A stretch of 64,000 nt of DNA. It comes from Micrasema longulum. Taxonomy: Eukaryota; Arthropoda; Insecta; Trichoptera; Brachycentridae. The translations under genes were made by a program, and so were the position numbers. Shown piece by piece: positions 1-11,300 of this stretch. The stretch spans positions 141,630 to 205,629 of the forward strand of contig JAGVSM010000981.1 of the NCBI GenBank assembly GCA_022494885.1. Reading direction: 5' to 3'. Under the pieces are notes generated by a model that saw only the letters and a list, made by a program, of their open reading frames with translations, was not told where the DNA came from and did not search any database. How positions within the stretch are numbered: position 1 is the stretch's first letter; every line of letters begins with the position of its first letter.

Positions 1-1420
1 GAGTTGTGATAGGGCGGGATTAAAAATTCGGGCCTGTTGTTCCGAAGTTCATGACACTACTGCTTACTACTTTCTACTTACTACCACGACCCGTCTCTGG
101 AGCGAGTTTTAATAATTTCAGTGCTGAAAATATCTATTAAAAGAAATCCTAATAACACTGACTCTAAATACCTATGTAGTATACGTAAATAGTAGAAATG
201 TGTGAATACATTCAGTTTTATAATAACTAAAATATTGTCATTTTAAATCTAAGCCGTAAAAAAATATTTCTAAACTACTTATACGATAAAACACAAAATA
301 TATGTGTATTTATTATGGCTGTTTGTTTGTCCGTCACATGAACTGTTTCGAAACGGTTAGTCGTAGCAATGTGAAATTTATAAATTCAACATTTTTGATA
401 CCGTTGTAGATTACCCGTGATGTTTTATGGCCATTGTTTTTGGGCTTTTTCAGTACAAAATAAAATCCACTCACAGCAAGTCTGGAAGACGCGGAATTTA
501 ATAAATTTGAAAAATTACAATTATCCTGGGATGTGATTACTAAGCAAAGTTTTAAAATTTAAAATGACAAGACATTGTTTTTTGATGACAAACGAAGATT
601 ATTAGTTTATCAGTCCTAGGCAAAGTTGAGTTGAAGAGCTAATAAATATGTACAAATTTGAAAACGTCAGTTTTATCCCAAACAAAATACCGTCAACATT
701 TCTTCTTTCCAATTTCGGAATAATCCACCAGTAATCAGTTCTACAAACAAGTTTTGCCCTCAACAATTCCCTTATTTTCTTATTATCTTTTCTTGCTATC
801 TGCTGTACCTAAAACATCATTTACTCGTTAATACAATAAGCACCCCCTTCCAACAGCAAACCTACCTTACAGTATTTCAAATCTTGATTAAAAAATATTT
901 AGATTTTTTTATCTCATACGCCGCAACTATCGTTTAAAAAATTAGGTAACCGAAAGTTTCTTTATTTTTTGACTAAACACTTCTATTGTTTTTTTTTTTA
1001 CAGGATTCAGGATTCATTTGAAAAATAGTGCATTTGAAGACATAATTCTTTTTGGCGGTCCCACATACACGGAACCACAAAAATTGCTAGTCACTAAATT
1101 AAAAAAGCTGCTCAAAAGAGCTTTCTGTTATCTGGTAACCTAAACATCTTTGTGCTGAAAGAAGATAATCCAGAAGGACATAATATGAAATTTATTGGAT
1201 AGAGAAAAAGTGGAAAGTGAATTTTTCACTGACTGTGATTAAACTGATTGGACATGTTGAACTCGCCAAAATGATAACAAAACTTTTTAAAAGAAAGGGG
1301 TGGGGGGGAAGTAAATGTTTAGAAGAAGGAGAGAAAAAAAAACTATTTACTTAAAAGTATTACTCACTAAGCCGCTTGCTGAGATTGAATTTTTTTCTTT
1401 TTTTGTTATTTATTGGAATC
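1..1420. other. Unassigned AT-rich DNA
   Basis: No gene, RNA or repeat family is recognised here. There are homopolymer runs and a short tandem CAGGATT doublet near 1003-1016. Bases 8-21 share the 14-mer ATAGGGCGGGATTA with 29120-29133, which may be a fragment of a common repeat, but it is too short to classify. Confidence 0.5.
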
Positions 1421-1421
1421 T

Positions 1422-1545
1422 GCGGCCTCCGTGGTGTAGTGGTCAAAACCCCTGACTCACGCATTGAAGGTTCCGAGTTGATTTCCGATGAGAACACAAA
1501 AATATAATTTCAGTTTTCTCAAGCCTGGGTATTCTGTGTTGTTAT
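1422..1545 (+). repeat. SINE-C copy (tRNA-derived head)
   Basis: The head reads GCGGCCTCCGTGGTGTAGTG, with an A-box-like TGGTGTAGTGG and a decayed B box. It is followed by the family's GAGAACACAAAAAT linker and CAAGCCTGGGT body. It matches copies at 22301, 33665, 53329, 54471 and 54655. The 3' part (the GGCCTCCTGGCC block) is missing. Pol III-type SINE is inferred from the A/B-box layout; no copy can be a working tRNA because the arms do not fold. Confidence 0.75.
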
Positions 1546-1780
1546 TAAAAAAAAACACAATTCATACATACATACAGTTCAAGTTTTTTACAGATGTAAA
1601 TAAAATAAAAGACTTTTTTTATTTGTGTCAACGCGAAAAAATCATATTTAGATCACTAAATACCACTATCTGTTTTTTTTTAGATTTTGACAAGGTTTTC
1701 TTTACATATGTTAGAGGTCGTACTCAATTCCTGACTTAGTTGACATAATATATATATTTAAAAATGTGCTTAGATATTGA

Positions 1781-1930
1781 AATATTTTATAATCTCAGGA
1801 CTGGTATCTAAAGCGTAAGACAGATTATTTTACCCTAATGGATCAAAAATGATCAAATACGCTGCGGTAGGCACTTACAAATGCAGTACCCTACGCTCCA
1901 TTAGATGCGGAAAGGCAATGATAATTATGA
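1781..1930 (+). repeat. SINE-A copy, 3' half
   Basis: Contains the family's conserved 3' blocks in order: AATATTTYA, CTGGTATCTAAAGCGTAAGA, then the ATGCAGTACCCT and TTAGATGCGGAAAGG end. The tRNA-like head is absent. Compare the fuller copy at 59984-60216. Confidence 0.75.
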
Positions 1931-1934
1931 AATA

Positions 1935-2754
1935 TGAAATCACGTAATATAAAAAAACACATGTAAAGTTATGAGTTCAGAGTCCTACTGACAAGTGATG
2001 GCAGCACCATCTTGAGATAGTATTTTATACTATCATAAACATCATGCAATCATAACTTTTGAAATGTTTTCCTATAAATCTCTTCACACGAGTGCCGGAT
2101 AGTCGTAAAATAAATGCCACTATAAACATAACACTTTTGTCTATGTCACCCATATTTAATACTTGTATTACCAGACACGATGACAGTATGACAGTTTTTG
2201 AATTCCCAAATGAAATAAGGTGTCTTATCAAAAACGTTAATTACACTGAACAACTATGAATTTATTACAAGAACAATTCTCACTGATTCTTATGTAATTT
2301 ATCTGCTGAATCAAAATATATCACCAGAATTTGTCCACAAAATACCATTTTTTTGTGATTGAAGGTTTTTTCGCGAATTTTAATTGTTTGTATTCTAATG
2401 TAGAAATAATGCACAAAGAAATTGGCTTGCTCACTGTAAAGCAACAAATAAAATATCATGTAGCAATTTTTATACATAAAATAATTATTAAAAAGAGCAT
2501 AAATGAAATCAAATTTAACTAACAATGTCATTCACCCCCGGCAACATAAATAGCCGAACGACTAATTAAATACATAAATTCCCGTTAGGTATTCAAAGTA
2601 ATTGAACCTAGGATTGAGTCATGGGTTATAACTTCTAAGAACAATTATTAGTTGCTACTTACAAACTTGAAAAACCCTAAATATCTTCAGTTGTACACCT
2701 GATTTGGCAGTAATTAGTCGTTTTATTGGAGTGTCCTTATTTTATTAAAGCAAA
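1935..2754. other. Unassigned AT-rich DNA
   Basis: Only short, low-complexity open frames occur on both strands (for example 2025-2231 minus overlapping 2059-2259 plus). They overlap each other and resemble no known protein, so no gene is called. Confidence 0.5.
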
Positions 2755-3515
2755 ATGTCGAAGACACTAAAACTTTCGTTTGGAAAAAAAAAACAGTTAT
2801 TCTTGCGTTATTTAAAAAATACTGTTCTAATTGTGATAAAGCAAGGCAAATACAGTGCAATGAATCAATTTAGAAAAAGTTGTATTTTTTGATGAATCTA
2901 AATCTAATTTTATCGCTCCAGACGATTTGCAGACGGTTCGCCGCCGAGCTGGAGAACGATATAGTGACGAATGTCTTGCACCTGTAGTTGAACATTTGCC
3001 TTATATCATGGTGTGGGGATGCATCACAAAATTGGGTGTTGGTAATTTAATAATGATAGAAGGGTCAGTGGATGCTGAAAAATATAATGAAATAATTTAA
3101 GAGGGTGTTGTGCCAACAATTGAGAACATAACTGAAGAAATTGATGACCATGTATTTTAGGATGATTCTGCGCCTTGCCATTGGGCTCGTTCTGTGAGTG
3201 TGCATTTTTTAAAATGCGTATTGACGGTTAACCTTATTACATTTATCATTTTTGAAACTGATTTCGGTGTTTTTCTTCCTCAAGTATCGCAGATCCAAGA
3301 ATCATTGGGAATTAATTCCCTTTCATGTCCAAAAAATTAGCCCAGATTTTAGCGTAATAGAAAATCTATAGGCCGTAATAGGAAAAAAAATATGAAGAAA
3401 TCTCCCAAAATGGTGCAAAAGTTAAAAAAATGTAATTGGACAATTATGGTATAAAGAAATTTCCGCAGATTTTTTTAGTAAGCTGTACAAATTCATGCCA
3501 AGATGAATAAATAGT
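2755..3515 (+). pseudogene. Tc1/mariner-like transposase pseudogene
   Basis: This is the fossil of a DDE transposase, the enzyme that cuts and pastes Tc1/mariner elements. An ATG at 2755 opens MSKTLKLSFGKKK, which resembles the start of the Tc1 helix-turn-helix domain. The rest of the DNA-binding half is deleted. From about 2880 the catalytic core is readable: VVFFDESKSNF (first D at 2891), RRRAGERYSDECL, IMVWGCITK.GVG, EKYNEII, then DDSAPCHWARSV (second D near 3161) and SPDFSVIENL (E at 3360, from the usual SPDLNPIENLW). In-frame stops interrupt it after EII, at VF*D and at NL*A, and a frameshift lies between the last two blocks. No flanking inverted repeats with TA target sites could be confirmed. 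It is inactive. Confidence 0.88.
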
Positions 3516-3886
3516 GATAAAAGCCAAAGGCGGTCATACAAAATAATAATGTTTTTCTAATTAAATAATAAATATTTTTAAAAGATACTTTGGGGTGTTT
3601 TATTTACTAAATAAACGTTTTTAAAATGCAATATTTAAGTTTAAACCATCACAATCAAAGGAGTTTTTTTATCATTTTTTAAATTAGTGTTTCATTGATG
3701 TAAAATGGGTAAACGTAAAAGCATAAAATTGGAAAATGTGTTGAAATGGAACAAAAAAAGATGTCTCTATGTTCTATTTTTTACGGGTATTGTTCATTGT
3801 ACATATAAAACTAGGGATGAAAAAATAATAAGATAACCAATGAAGAAAAGACAGAATCACAAAACGTAATTTACGAAACTGAAGCT

Positions 3887-3990
3887 GTACATTGTACAAT
3901 GTACCTGAAGAAATAAAAGATATGGAAAGCTTTTCACAAATATTAAAAATTAAAATTCTTGAGAATTTTTTACAAAAAATGTAGTGTTAT
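3887..3990 (+). pseudogene. LINE ORF2 C-terminal remnant
   Basis: Reads NVPEEIKDMESFSQILKIKI followed by LENFLQKM and a stop. This is the usual end of a non-LTR retrotransposon ORF2, where a 'LPEEIK...F...LK.YL' helix closes the protein. Only about 30 residues can be read. An 18-bp perfect palindrome sits at its left edge (3887-3904). The clade cannot be told. Confidence 0.55.
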
Positions 3991-4589
3991 TAAAGTTTAA
4001 TTTTATTTTTAAGATGTTATGAACTAACTTAATAAAAAATAAATAAATTACTCTCATGTTTTTTTATACGAATTTATAATTTTCGGGGTGCTTTAAAATA
4101 GTGCTCCTTTAAACTATGCATTTAACCCAATAGAGTAAAAATTATTCTAAAAATTGGGTAAGTTTTTTTTTAAATTAGGGAATAAGCGGACAACTTTGGA
4201 TTTTCCAAAAATGAGTAATTGCGGGGTTTTCCGTGTACTTGGGAATAATGTGTGATTTTCTAAATTATTCATTTTATAACTGTCGTTTTTCTAAAGTGCC
4301 AATCAGCCCTTTGTTATTTTCTGTTTTACACTTTGTCTAATCAAATTTGTGAACCACTCAAGCTTTATTTAATTGATAGTTTAATTTAACAATGTCACGC
4401 AACTGTGTGAATAGTCTAGGGAGCTTTTGTTACGTGTGTAGAGAAGTATCTTTCAAGCCTCAAAAAAGAATAACCCAAATTATTGAAAAGGGTTATGATT
4501 GGATATCAGGGTAAGGTTTGGGCCGCGTATCCGCTGTTTACTCTCTGTATTGAATCGCCCTGCATGGGAAAATAAATTTAAATCATGTT

Positions 4590-4697
4590 TTCAAACTACT
4601 GTTGGGACAAACTACAACAGATATGAAGAACATTTTACAGAAGAGAATATAGAAGTCAAAGCTTTCACAGGGCTTAGGTTTTCACCATTGGGACCTT
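4590..4697 (+). repeat. SINE-B copy, internal fragment
   Basis: Matches the SINE-B body: ACAACAGATATGAAGAACAT, then GAATATAGAAGTC and CACAGGGCTTAGG. It stops before the family's GACCTGTCATTGG block. The head is lost. Confidence 0.6.
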
Positions 4698-5210
4698 AAA
4701 AAAGACAAACCAGTAATTAAATACGGGAAAATTGAATAAAAACATGTTTTGTAAATAAAAAAATGATATTATATACCCAACCTATTCCTTGAAAATCAAA
4801 TTGATGAAATGCCTAACGGGTTTTACTCAAAAACCTTAAGTGCCGGAAAAATTCTACAATAGTCGCCTTATTTAGTTGTTAAACAATTAAAAAACTGTAA
4901 TTTTAGTGTTGTTTAAAAATACTTCGAGTGCGCGCAATTGAATGAAATGTGTCATATATCCTTTTGAAGTGCTTCAAAATGAAATTTTATCAAAGTTTGT
5001 AAATTTTAATACTTATATATAATTTCTCATTAGAAAATTCCGAATGACAAATTTATTTTAAAGATCGGTCAAAATCAATAGAAGTAAGGGGAAGAAAAAC
5101 AGAAACGTAAAAATCCATCTTCCTCCCTTTAATTTATCTCCTCACTTTCAACCTTCTTAAGGTGCTCTTTCTCAAGTAACATTTTCTATTTTTAATCTTA
5201 GTAGTATTCT

Positions 5211-5570
5211 AAACTTCACGTCGCTAAGACTTACTGTTCAAAAATCGATGTCAAAACGGAAGAGAGCCGAAAAAAAACGGATTTAAAATGCTTGATTGTT
5301 GATTTAAAACGGCATTTCAAATGTCAGGTCTAAATTTCACGTTGCTACAACTTGCCGTTAAAAATTCAATTTCATACCGGAAGAAGGCCGAATAAACAAA
5401 AGATCTAAAACGGTTGATTGTTGATTTAAATCGACATTTTAAAATTACCATTAAAATGCTTAATTTTACAAAGATAGACCGCTCAAAAATAGTGCAATTA
5501 ATCTAAAAAAATTGCATTTTACTTGTGGATTGTAAATTTCACGTCTCTACAACTTAGCGTTGAAAAGTTG
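5211..5570. repeat. Degenerate tandem repeat, ~121-bp period
   Basis: The unit begins with AAACTTCACGTCGCTA (5211), again as AAATTTCACGTTGCTACAAC (5332) and as AAATTTCACGTCTCTACAAC (5534). Within units 1 and 2 the blocks ACGGAAGAGAGCCGAA / CCGGAAGAAGGCCGAA and TGATTGTTGATTTAAA recur in the same order. The third unit is 202 bp further on and incomplete. This may be a satellite or minisatellite remnant. Confidence 0.65.
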
Positions 5571-5574
5571 GATT

Positions 5575-6829
5575 ATGTTTTTTTAAGTTCCGGCTATTAT
5601 ATTAAATTGTGAAAACCTTTAACTAGATGTGAGTAATATTATTTTCTTTTAAATATACATAAAAATAAAATAATCTGAGATCTAGTAGGCATGTAAATTA
5701 ATTATTTAAACCATAAAAACACTTAATTCAAAAGTTACGTTTAGTTTTGTTATAGTTAAGATACTCTTTGATCAGCATAAAGATTACGGTTTTGTGTGGA
5801 AATGAAAATGTATAGAACGTTTTATATTTTATTTTTGTTAAATGTATTATTGGCAGAGTTTTATTATCTTTTTTATTGAATTTCGTTTTTTAACAGATAC
5901 ATATTTTATATATGTAAATAAGTGCGCAAGAAAAAAATGAAACAAAATACTAGACTAAAAAAAAAATGTCATGGGCTTTGAAAAAAAAATTTTAATATTC
6001 CTAAAAAATTTACTTACTACGTTTTAACTTGTTTTAAATTGAAAAATGATAAGAACAAAAAATCATAATATTCTCTTTGATACTTTCAAACCTAGATGAT
6101 TTATCTATTTGACTAAATAAATTTAAGTTATGTAATAAAATTTAAACCTTTTAAGGGTTTATCCTTTTAATAAAAACATAAAATATTAATGCAGTTCCAA
6201 TGTAAAAGCTGTATTTCATAGCGATAATATTTGCAATTTTAAAAATACATAGTTGAAAGTATTATGCTTTTAAAGATCAGTATGAAATATTGCTCATAGT
6301 ACAATAAATCATACGCCCATTAAATAAACGGACAAATATCTCGATTTAAAATACAAAATTATTCTAAAGTAACTTCACAAAGTTATCTATTATGTACAGA
6401 AGATTTAGAAATAAAAGCGTTGTCGCATTTCTGTGAAAATCCTTTAAGTCAAAAATGAGAAGAGGTTTCTAAAAATTCACATTGGCAATTTCGATTCATA
6501 TTTCATTATTCCAAGGCATTTTTATTTACCGTATATAATGTTCTTATTTTTATTTGTAAGTAAAAATAGTATATGAGTGCAATTTCACTGGCAAAAATAC
6601 ATGCTAAACATGCATATGTAATTAGCTTCGTCGTAAGAAAGCAATTTGAAAAACAAAAAACTGACCGAAGAGCAAAGAAATATGACTTAGGTAAAATTGC
6701 GTATTTTTTATATAAATATAAAAAAATATTTATTTTTGAATAATGTAAGAATTTTTTGGAAGTAATTATTGTAAAAAAACATTCACATTCTATCACTTCT
6801 TCACAATATTTTAAATAATCCTACTTTAC
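5575..6829. other. Unassigned very AT-rich DNA
   Basis: No recognisable coding or repeat family. The minus frame 6506-6796 (96 residues) is rich in I, F, Y and L, as expected of AT-rich noise. Confidence 0.5.
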
Positions 6830-7300
6830 CTGTTTATCTGAGAGCTCTTCCAACCTCTATTACAACACGGACTATCTCTTCGTTCTAGTAACGAGAGAAC
6901 CCTTTTTATACCCTCTCATCACTCTAATTTTCTTGTTTCATTAGTAGCTGCTCGATTGTGGAATAATCTACCCTCTAATATTAGAGACTCCCCTCTTTAT
7001 TTACATTTAAGTCAACATTAAATTGTCACTATCTAAATATTTAGGTTGTTCCTTTATCCTTCTTCTTTCCTTCCCATCCCTTCTCCCCTCTTCATCGTAT
7101 AGTGTTATTTCTTTATATTTTTAGTTAATCTTTGTTTTTAATTTTGTATAAAATCGTAAAATTTAATATGTCCATGTACTTGTAATTTTTTCAAACTGAA
7201 CGGTTTGAGTATAAGGGAAGAAATCGCCTTAAGGCAATATGCCCGCCCTTGTAAGTATATAAATTGTATATGTATATAAACTGTTAAATAAATGTTTTAA
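6830..7300 (+). pseudogene. LINE 3' end (group L2): ORF2 tail and 3' UTR
   Basis: From 6938 the frame reads SLVAARLWNNLPSNIRDSPL, the standard C-terminal signature of a non-LTR retrotransposon ORF2 (LWN.LP..IR). An upstream piece in another frame (TSITTRT) shows frameshifts. The 3' UTR holds a TC-rich tract (7050-7095), then AAGGCAATATGCCCGCCCTT (7233-7252), and ends in ...TAAATAAATG. Minus-strand copies of the same UTR lie at 25415-25695 and 43441-43852, so this is a multi-copy family here. 5'-truncated and dead. Confidence 0.8.
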
Positions 7301-7888
7301 ATCAATATAAAGTTATTTTATTACTTTGTGCAACTGTATTGATTTGAGTCACTAGGATCCTACATAAAAAACTTAGTGAAATATTAAAAAAATAGTTATT
7401 GAAAAAATTTGTTCTTTTTATACCTGTAAAAAATTGGCCAATTTTAGTTCACGTCCGACAAAATAAGGCATAAAGCTTTGACACTTTTAGCTCGGGTATT
7501 CATTTAAATATACATGAACTACAAGATTTTTTTACTCTCATACCTACCAAAATTCAAAGACAACGAGTTTATTTTTATATATCTGAAACATTTAAGTACG
7601 TTTTATTTTTTTTTCTGTACTTCGGTAATCTTATTATATAGAAAAGTAAGTTTTTAACTCTGATGGCTGGTTGGATGGCTTGTTTGTTTTGAAGTGAATT
7701 CGTGTCGTCCTTATAAATGATATGTTAGTAAAGTTTAACACATATTTCAGTAAAATTAAATTTATTTGATTGAACAAACATATATTCTAAAATAAAAACA
7801 TAATTTAAATAAAGGATGTTAATTAATTACCACTTTGAGATCAACTGTTTATAAAAAAATATCGTTAAATAATTTCTAAAGAATAAAA
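7301..7888. other. Unassigned AT-rich DNA
   Basis: No coding or repeat signal recognised between the LINE tail and the LTR-like module. Confidence 0.5.
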
Positions 7889-8318
7889 TATCTAGGGTTC
7901 ATAGTCCATAATTGATGACACACGCGAGCTAAAACGTTTCACTTAAAACAGTGTGATGATAGAATCCGATAGAATTTAGTTTAACAGTATTGCACATAAA
8001 ATTGGGATCATCGTTCTGCAGTACATTCACATCGTTCCTACCATGAAGAAATTAACTACAAAGGAACGTGGTATATAAAAAGACCACAGGACGCAGTCAA
8101 AGTCAATCAGCCCAACAAGTTCAGTCGACTAGTCAGTCAGTCCAGTTCACTCAGTTCCAGCATGTAGTTCAAGCGCAGGTACTTCAACTCTTCATTGCCG
8201 TAGCACTCGGGTGACATAACTTATTATTTATACGCCATGTAATAATTAAACATAAAACATCAACCTCATGTCTTTTGTTAATCTCTAACTGGGGTAGGAG
8301 CTCCAACCATCATTAACC
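7889..8318 (+). repeat. LTR-like promoter module, copy 1
   Basis: Shares ordered blocks with 13705-14180 in the same orientation: ATAGTCCAT, ACAGTATTGCACA, CATGAAGAAAT, CAAAGGAACGTGG, TATAAAAAGAC, CAGTTCCAGCATGTAGTTCA and CTGGGGTAGGAGCTCCAACC. A TATA box (8072-8080) is followed about 20-30 bp on by TCAGTC/TCAGCC initiator-like runs, and further on by an A/T-rich polyA-signal-like stretch. This layout (promoter, then polyA region) is that of an LTR. The shared TGGGGTAGGAGCTCC could be a primer-binding site or part of the repeat. No gag or pol follows. Confidence 0.5.
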
Positions 8319-8439
8319 TTTAAATAGAAAAAAAACATTAAAAATACCAAATGTTTCCAGATATTGTTTTTAGTACACACTGATTAAAATACATTTTTTT
8401 ATATCCACGGGAATTAATTTGGGTCTGTAAGGGTTAGAA

Positions 8440-8756
8440 ACTCAGAAGTCTTGAATCAAGCTAGAACGAATAGAGAACTCTTAACCACCATAAAAGTTCG
8501 TAAAATTTCATATCTAAGGCATATAATGCGTGAAGAAAAGTACCACTTGCTTCATTTAATTTTGAAAGGCAAGATTGAGGGTCACAGAGGGGCTGGAAGA
8601 AGACAGATGTCCTGGCTGCGAAATATACGAAACTGGACTGGCTTCAGGACTGTGGAGCATATTTTCCGGGCAGCACAGGACAGGATGACTTTTGCTAGAG
8701 TGATTGCCAACGTTGGGGATACCTGACAGGGCACTAAGAGAAGAAGAAGAAGGGTT
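8440..8756 (+). pseudogene. LINE ORF2 C-terminal remnant
   Basis: An open frame of about 90 residues reads KVRKISYLRHIMREEKYHLL, LILKGKIEGHRGAGRRQMSW and LRNIRNWTGFRTVE...FRAAQDRM. This is the well-known tail of a non-LTR retrotransposon polyprotein: the 'YLGH(I/V)...GKI.G.RG.GR...SWL.NIR.W' zinc-knuckle-adjacent region. The reverse transcriptase is missing, so it is a 5'-truncated copy. It ends in an (AAG)n-like tail, AAGAGAAGAAGAAGAAGG (8736-8753), as several LINEs do. Intact over this stretch but not functional alone. Confidence 0.8.
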
Positions 8757-8869
8757 AGACCAGTAGACACTTAACAAATAACAAATCGGTTTGTAGTTAG
8801 AACCAGAAACATAATCGGAATCCGTTCAAGAAATAATAAATACATAAATTATATATTTTTTATTAATAT

Positions 8870-8966
8870 CCCTACAGAGGTGAGGTAGAATTTTTTTCAA
8901 ATTCAGGATTATGGATATTCGAGCGTTTACAGGGCTTATGACCTGTCATTGGCTGGGTTAAATATA
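8870..8966 (+). repeat. SINE-B copy, fragment
   Basis: Core block TTTACAGGGCTTATGACCTG followed by TCATTGGCTGG (8929-8959), preceded by a decayed ACAGAGGTGAGGTAGAA stretch. The shared downstream part is lost. Confidence 0.65.
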
Positions 8967-9056
8967 CCTACTCCCCCTCGGGAGAAATCCAGATTTGTGT
9001 ATGTACAAAAAATACACATACCAAAAAATAATGTTGTGACATAAATTATATTTTTA

Positions 9057-9316
9057 TCATCACCATTCTATATTAGTACCCATTGGTGCATACAGCACTA
9101 CATCGGAAAAATAAATGCAGCCATTTTCAATCATCTGTTAAATGAAGGTAAACTGATCTGTCTTACCCTTCAGATGTCAGTCCAGAAATAATGAAAAAAT
9201 GCCGTTAATAAAAAAATAAATGTAAATATTTCACACCTACCAGTCATAGCCAAAGAATCGAATTCAGGCAATCAAAAATGTTAGGCAAGAGCGATAACCA
9301 CTACACGCGGCGTTTT
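9057..9316 (-). repeat. SINE-A copy, near full length
   Basis: On the minus strand it starts with a tRNA-like head (TGTAGTGGTTATCGCTCTTG, decayed B box near 9255-9270). It continues through the TGAAATATTTACAT linker and a decayed GACTGACATCTGAAGGGTAAG block. It ends in the ACCAATGGGTACTAATA block and a GATGATA tail. Diverged but collinear with 59984-60216. Confidence 0.75.
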
Positions 9317-9329
9317 TATCTCCACTCGA

Positions 9330-10521
9330 TTTCCTTATTCAGGACTTTTATCTGAGAGTTGCAATCGAATTAACAACACTCGTTTAGGGTTTTGGTGATG
9401 TTTTACACGCAGAAATGTATTATTCATCCGACTGGACTCAGAAAAAATCTTCGCACCAAATGTTTGTACCGAAAATCAAAATATCGAGTTGGTGGATTTT
9501 TGTTGAATGCTGACGGTATCTGAATCTTGTAGAATTCAATTGCAAACAGAGAAAGGGTCGATTCAATGCAACAGGGGAGGTAATACAAAAATTATTCTAT
9601 TCACGTTTGTCCTCGAGTTGCGATACCGAAAACTTTTCTAAGAAAATAAAGTCTGCCTCTTTTTCCTTCCCCCACTCCTTCTATCTGTGTCCCTCCCCTT
9701 CTTGGAAACTTTCTAACCCCCGGGGAGTCGAACGTAACTCGATTTTTGCTTTACAAACATCTTTACCACTCGGTTGCCTATCCGAGTTTTTTCAACATTT
9801 TATTGGACTTAATTTTCTTTCAGTATTTAAAATTATATGTATTATTGTTATCTTCTATTGGGGTTTTCCAAAATAATAAGAGTCATAGCTTAAAAAAGAA
9901 TACGGAAATATCACTTTATTTATTTACATTTTTAAAGTAATAAAGGTATATGAAATATTATCGAGCATGAAAATATTTTTTTTGCTACTTATAAGCTCTA
10001 TATATTTATCTGTATTTTTTATTACGCTCTTTAGGTTCCTGCATGTTTTTGAAAAAAAAAAGTCAAATTATTTTGTTGTTGTTTTTTTTTTATTATTAGA
10101 AAATATATTTCAATTTTTAATCATTACCTGTTTTATTTATGTAAATGCCCCTTGAGCTTATTGTAAAATTTAATAAAATAAAATTCAATACACTTACGGA
10201 TATTCATTTCTTATAATATATCCAACCTAGTATTTATTTCGTTCTACGATTAACATAGTCTTATACAATATTTACGATACAATAAAACTTTTTTCACTAT
10301 TGTACATTTATTGTCCTAATTTTTAATAATTAAACTTCCTATTATTTTCTACTTAATCCTGTATATAGTCTTTAAATTCATTTTGAGATATATTTATACT
10401 TTTCTCATTTCAGGCATTTTTTCAAATAAATGTATTCCCTTGCACATAAAGCAGTTCTGTTGATTTTTTTTCTTAACTATTTTTCAGTCTTGTATTTTTT
10501 TATCTGATTGCGCCACTAGCC
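9330..10521. other. Unassigned DNA with long AT frames
   Basis: Two short overlapping plus frames (9607-9876, 9746-9940) and 9967-10155 are open, but they have hydrophobic, AT-driven composition and no family likeness. No gene is called. Confidence 0.45.
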
Positions 10522-10852
10522 TGTTGGCAGATGAACGTTCGAAACAATCTGGTTCGTGGGATGCGTTATCTTTATTTACTTTGCCATTGAACCCTAATAC
10601 AATGAATGCAATTACCTACCTGGTACTGGGGTTCTAGCACCTTATTGTTTGGAACTTTAGATCAGATCTTGTGGTCAGGAAAAAGAGGCACTTGACGATT
10701 ACACGACACAGTGGATTTAATTAGTTATTAATCGCAATAATAACGTATTCGCGATTGGGGTGAGAATATAAAAAGCACATGCACACATAATCAGTTCAGT
10801 TGTTATTATCGGGGCCGGGACAATATTGTTACCTACGGTAGACATTGCAACA
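10522..10852 (+). repeat. Putative LTR (TGTTG...CAACA)
   Basis: A 331-bp segment is bounded by the short inverted ends TGTTG (10522) and CAACA (10848-10852). Inside is TATAAAAAG (10767-10775), with an insect-type initiator TCAGTT about 24 bp on (10791). That arrangement is typical of Gypsy or BEL/Pao LTRs. No target-site duplication is visible (left flank TAGCC, right flank TCTTA) and no internal region with gag or pol follows. The LTR identity is inferred. Confidence 0.4.
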
Positions 10853-11039
10853 TCTTAACCAGGACTCAGTAGGTAGCAAAAAAAAATTAACACCTCAACT
10901 TAGTCAATGTGCTATACACACATAGAGAAATTATATCCATTTGTTGCATAATTAAAAAATAATTCATCATTTGTTAATTTGTCTTGGAAATATCTAGGTA
11001 CTATTCCTTTAATAATTTTGTTAATTTTATTAGTAACAT

Positions 11040-11300
11040 TGAATAAGATTCTCTAATCAACTGTCACAACATCTAAACATTTTAATATTATTCTCTGTTA
11101 TTATTTTTTGTAGACTTTTTATAACTTCTTTTAAATTTCCTTCGTTATTTAAATATAAAATACTTGAGCAATAATCAATGTCTGGAACCATAATTCTCTT
11201 AAATATCAGCAATGAGGTTTTCAGGTCTAGTTTATTCCTTGTCCTTCCCAATAGAGATACCTTCTTAACAATTGTCTTAATAGTATGGTTTGCGTTTTAT
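11040..11300 (-). pseudogene. LINE reverse-transcriptase thumb-region remnant
   Basis: On the minus strand the frame reads IKTIVKKVSLLGRTRNKLDL, KTSLLIFKRIMVPDIDYCSS and ILYLNNEGNLKEVIKSLQKI. This matches the region after the RT palm in many LINE ORF2 proteins ('..LYKS.I.PHLDYCSS.W'). It ends at a stop near 11057. Nothing of the palm or endonuclease remains nearby. The family is recognised; the clade is not. Confidence 0.75.
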
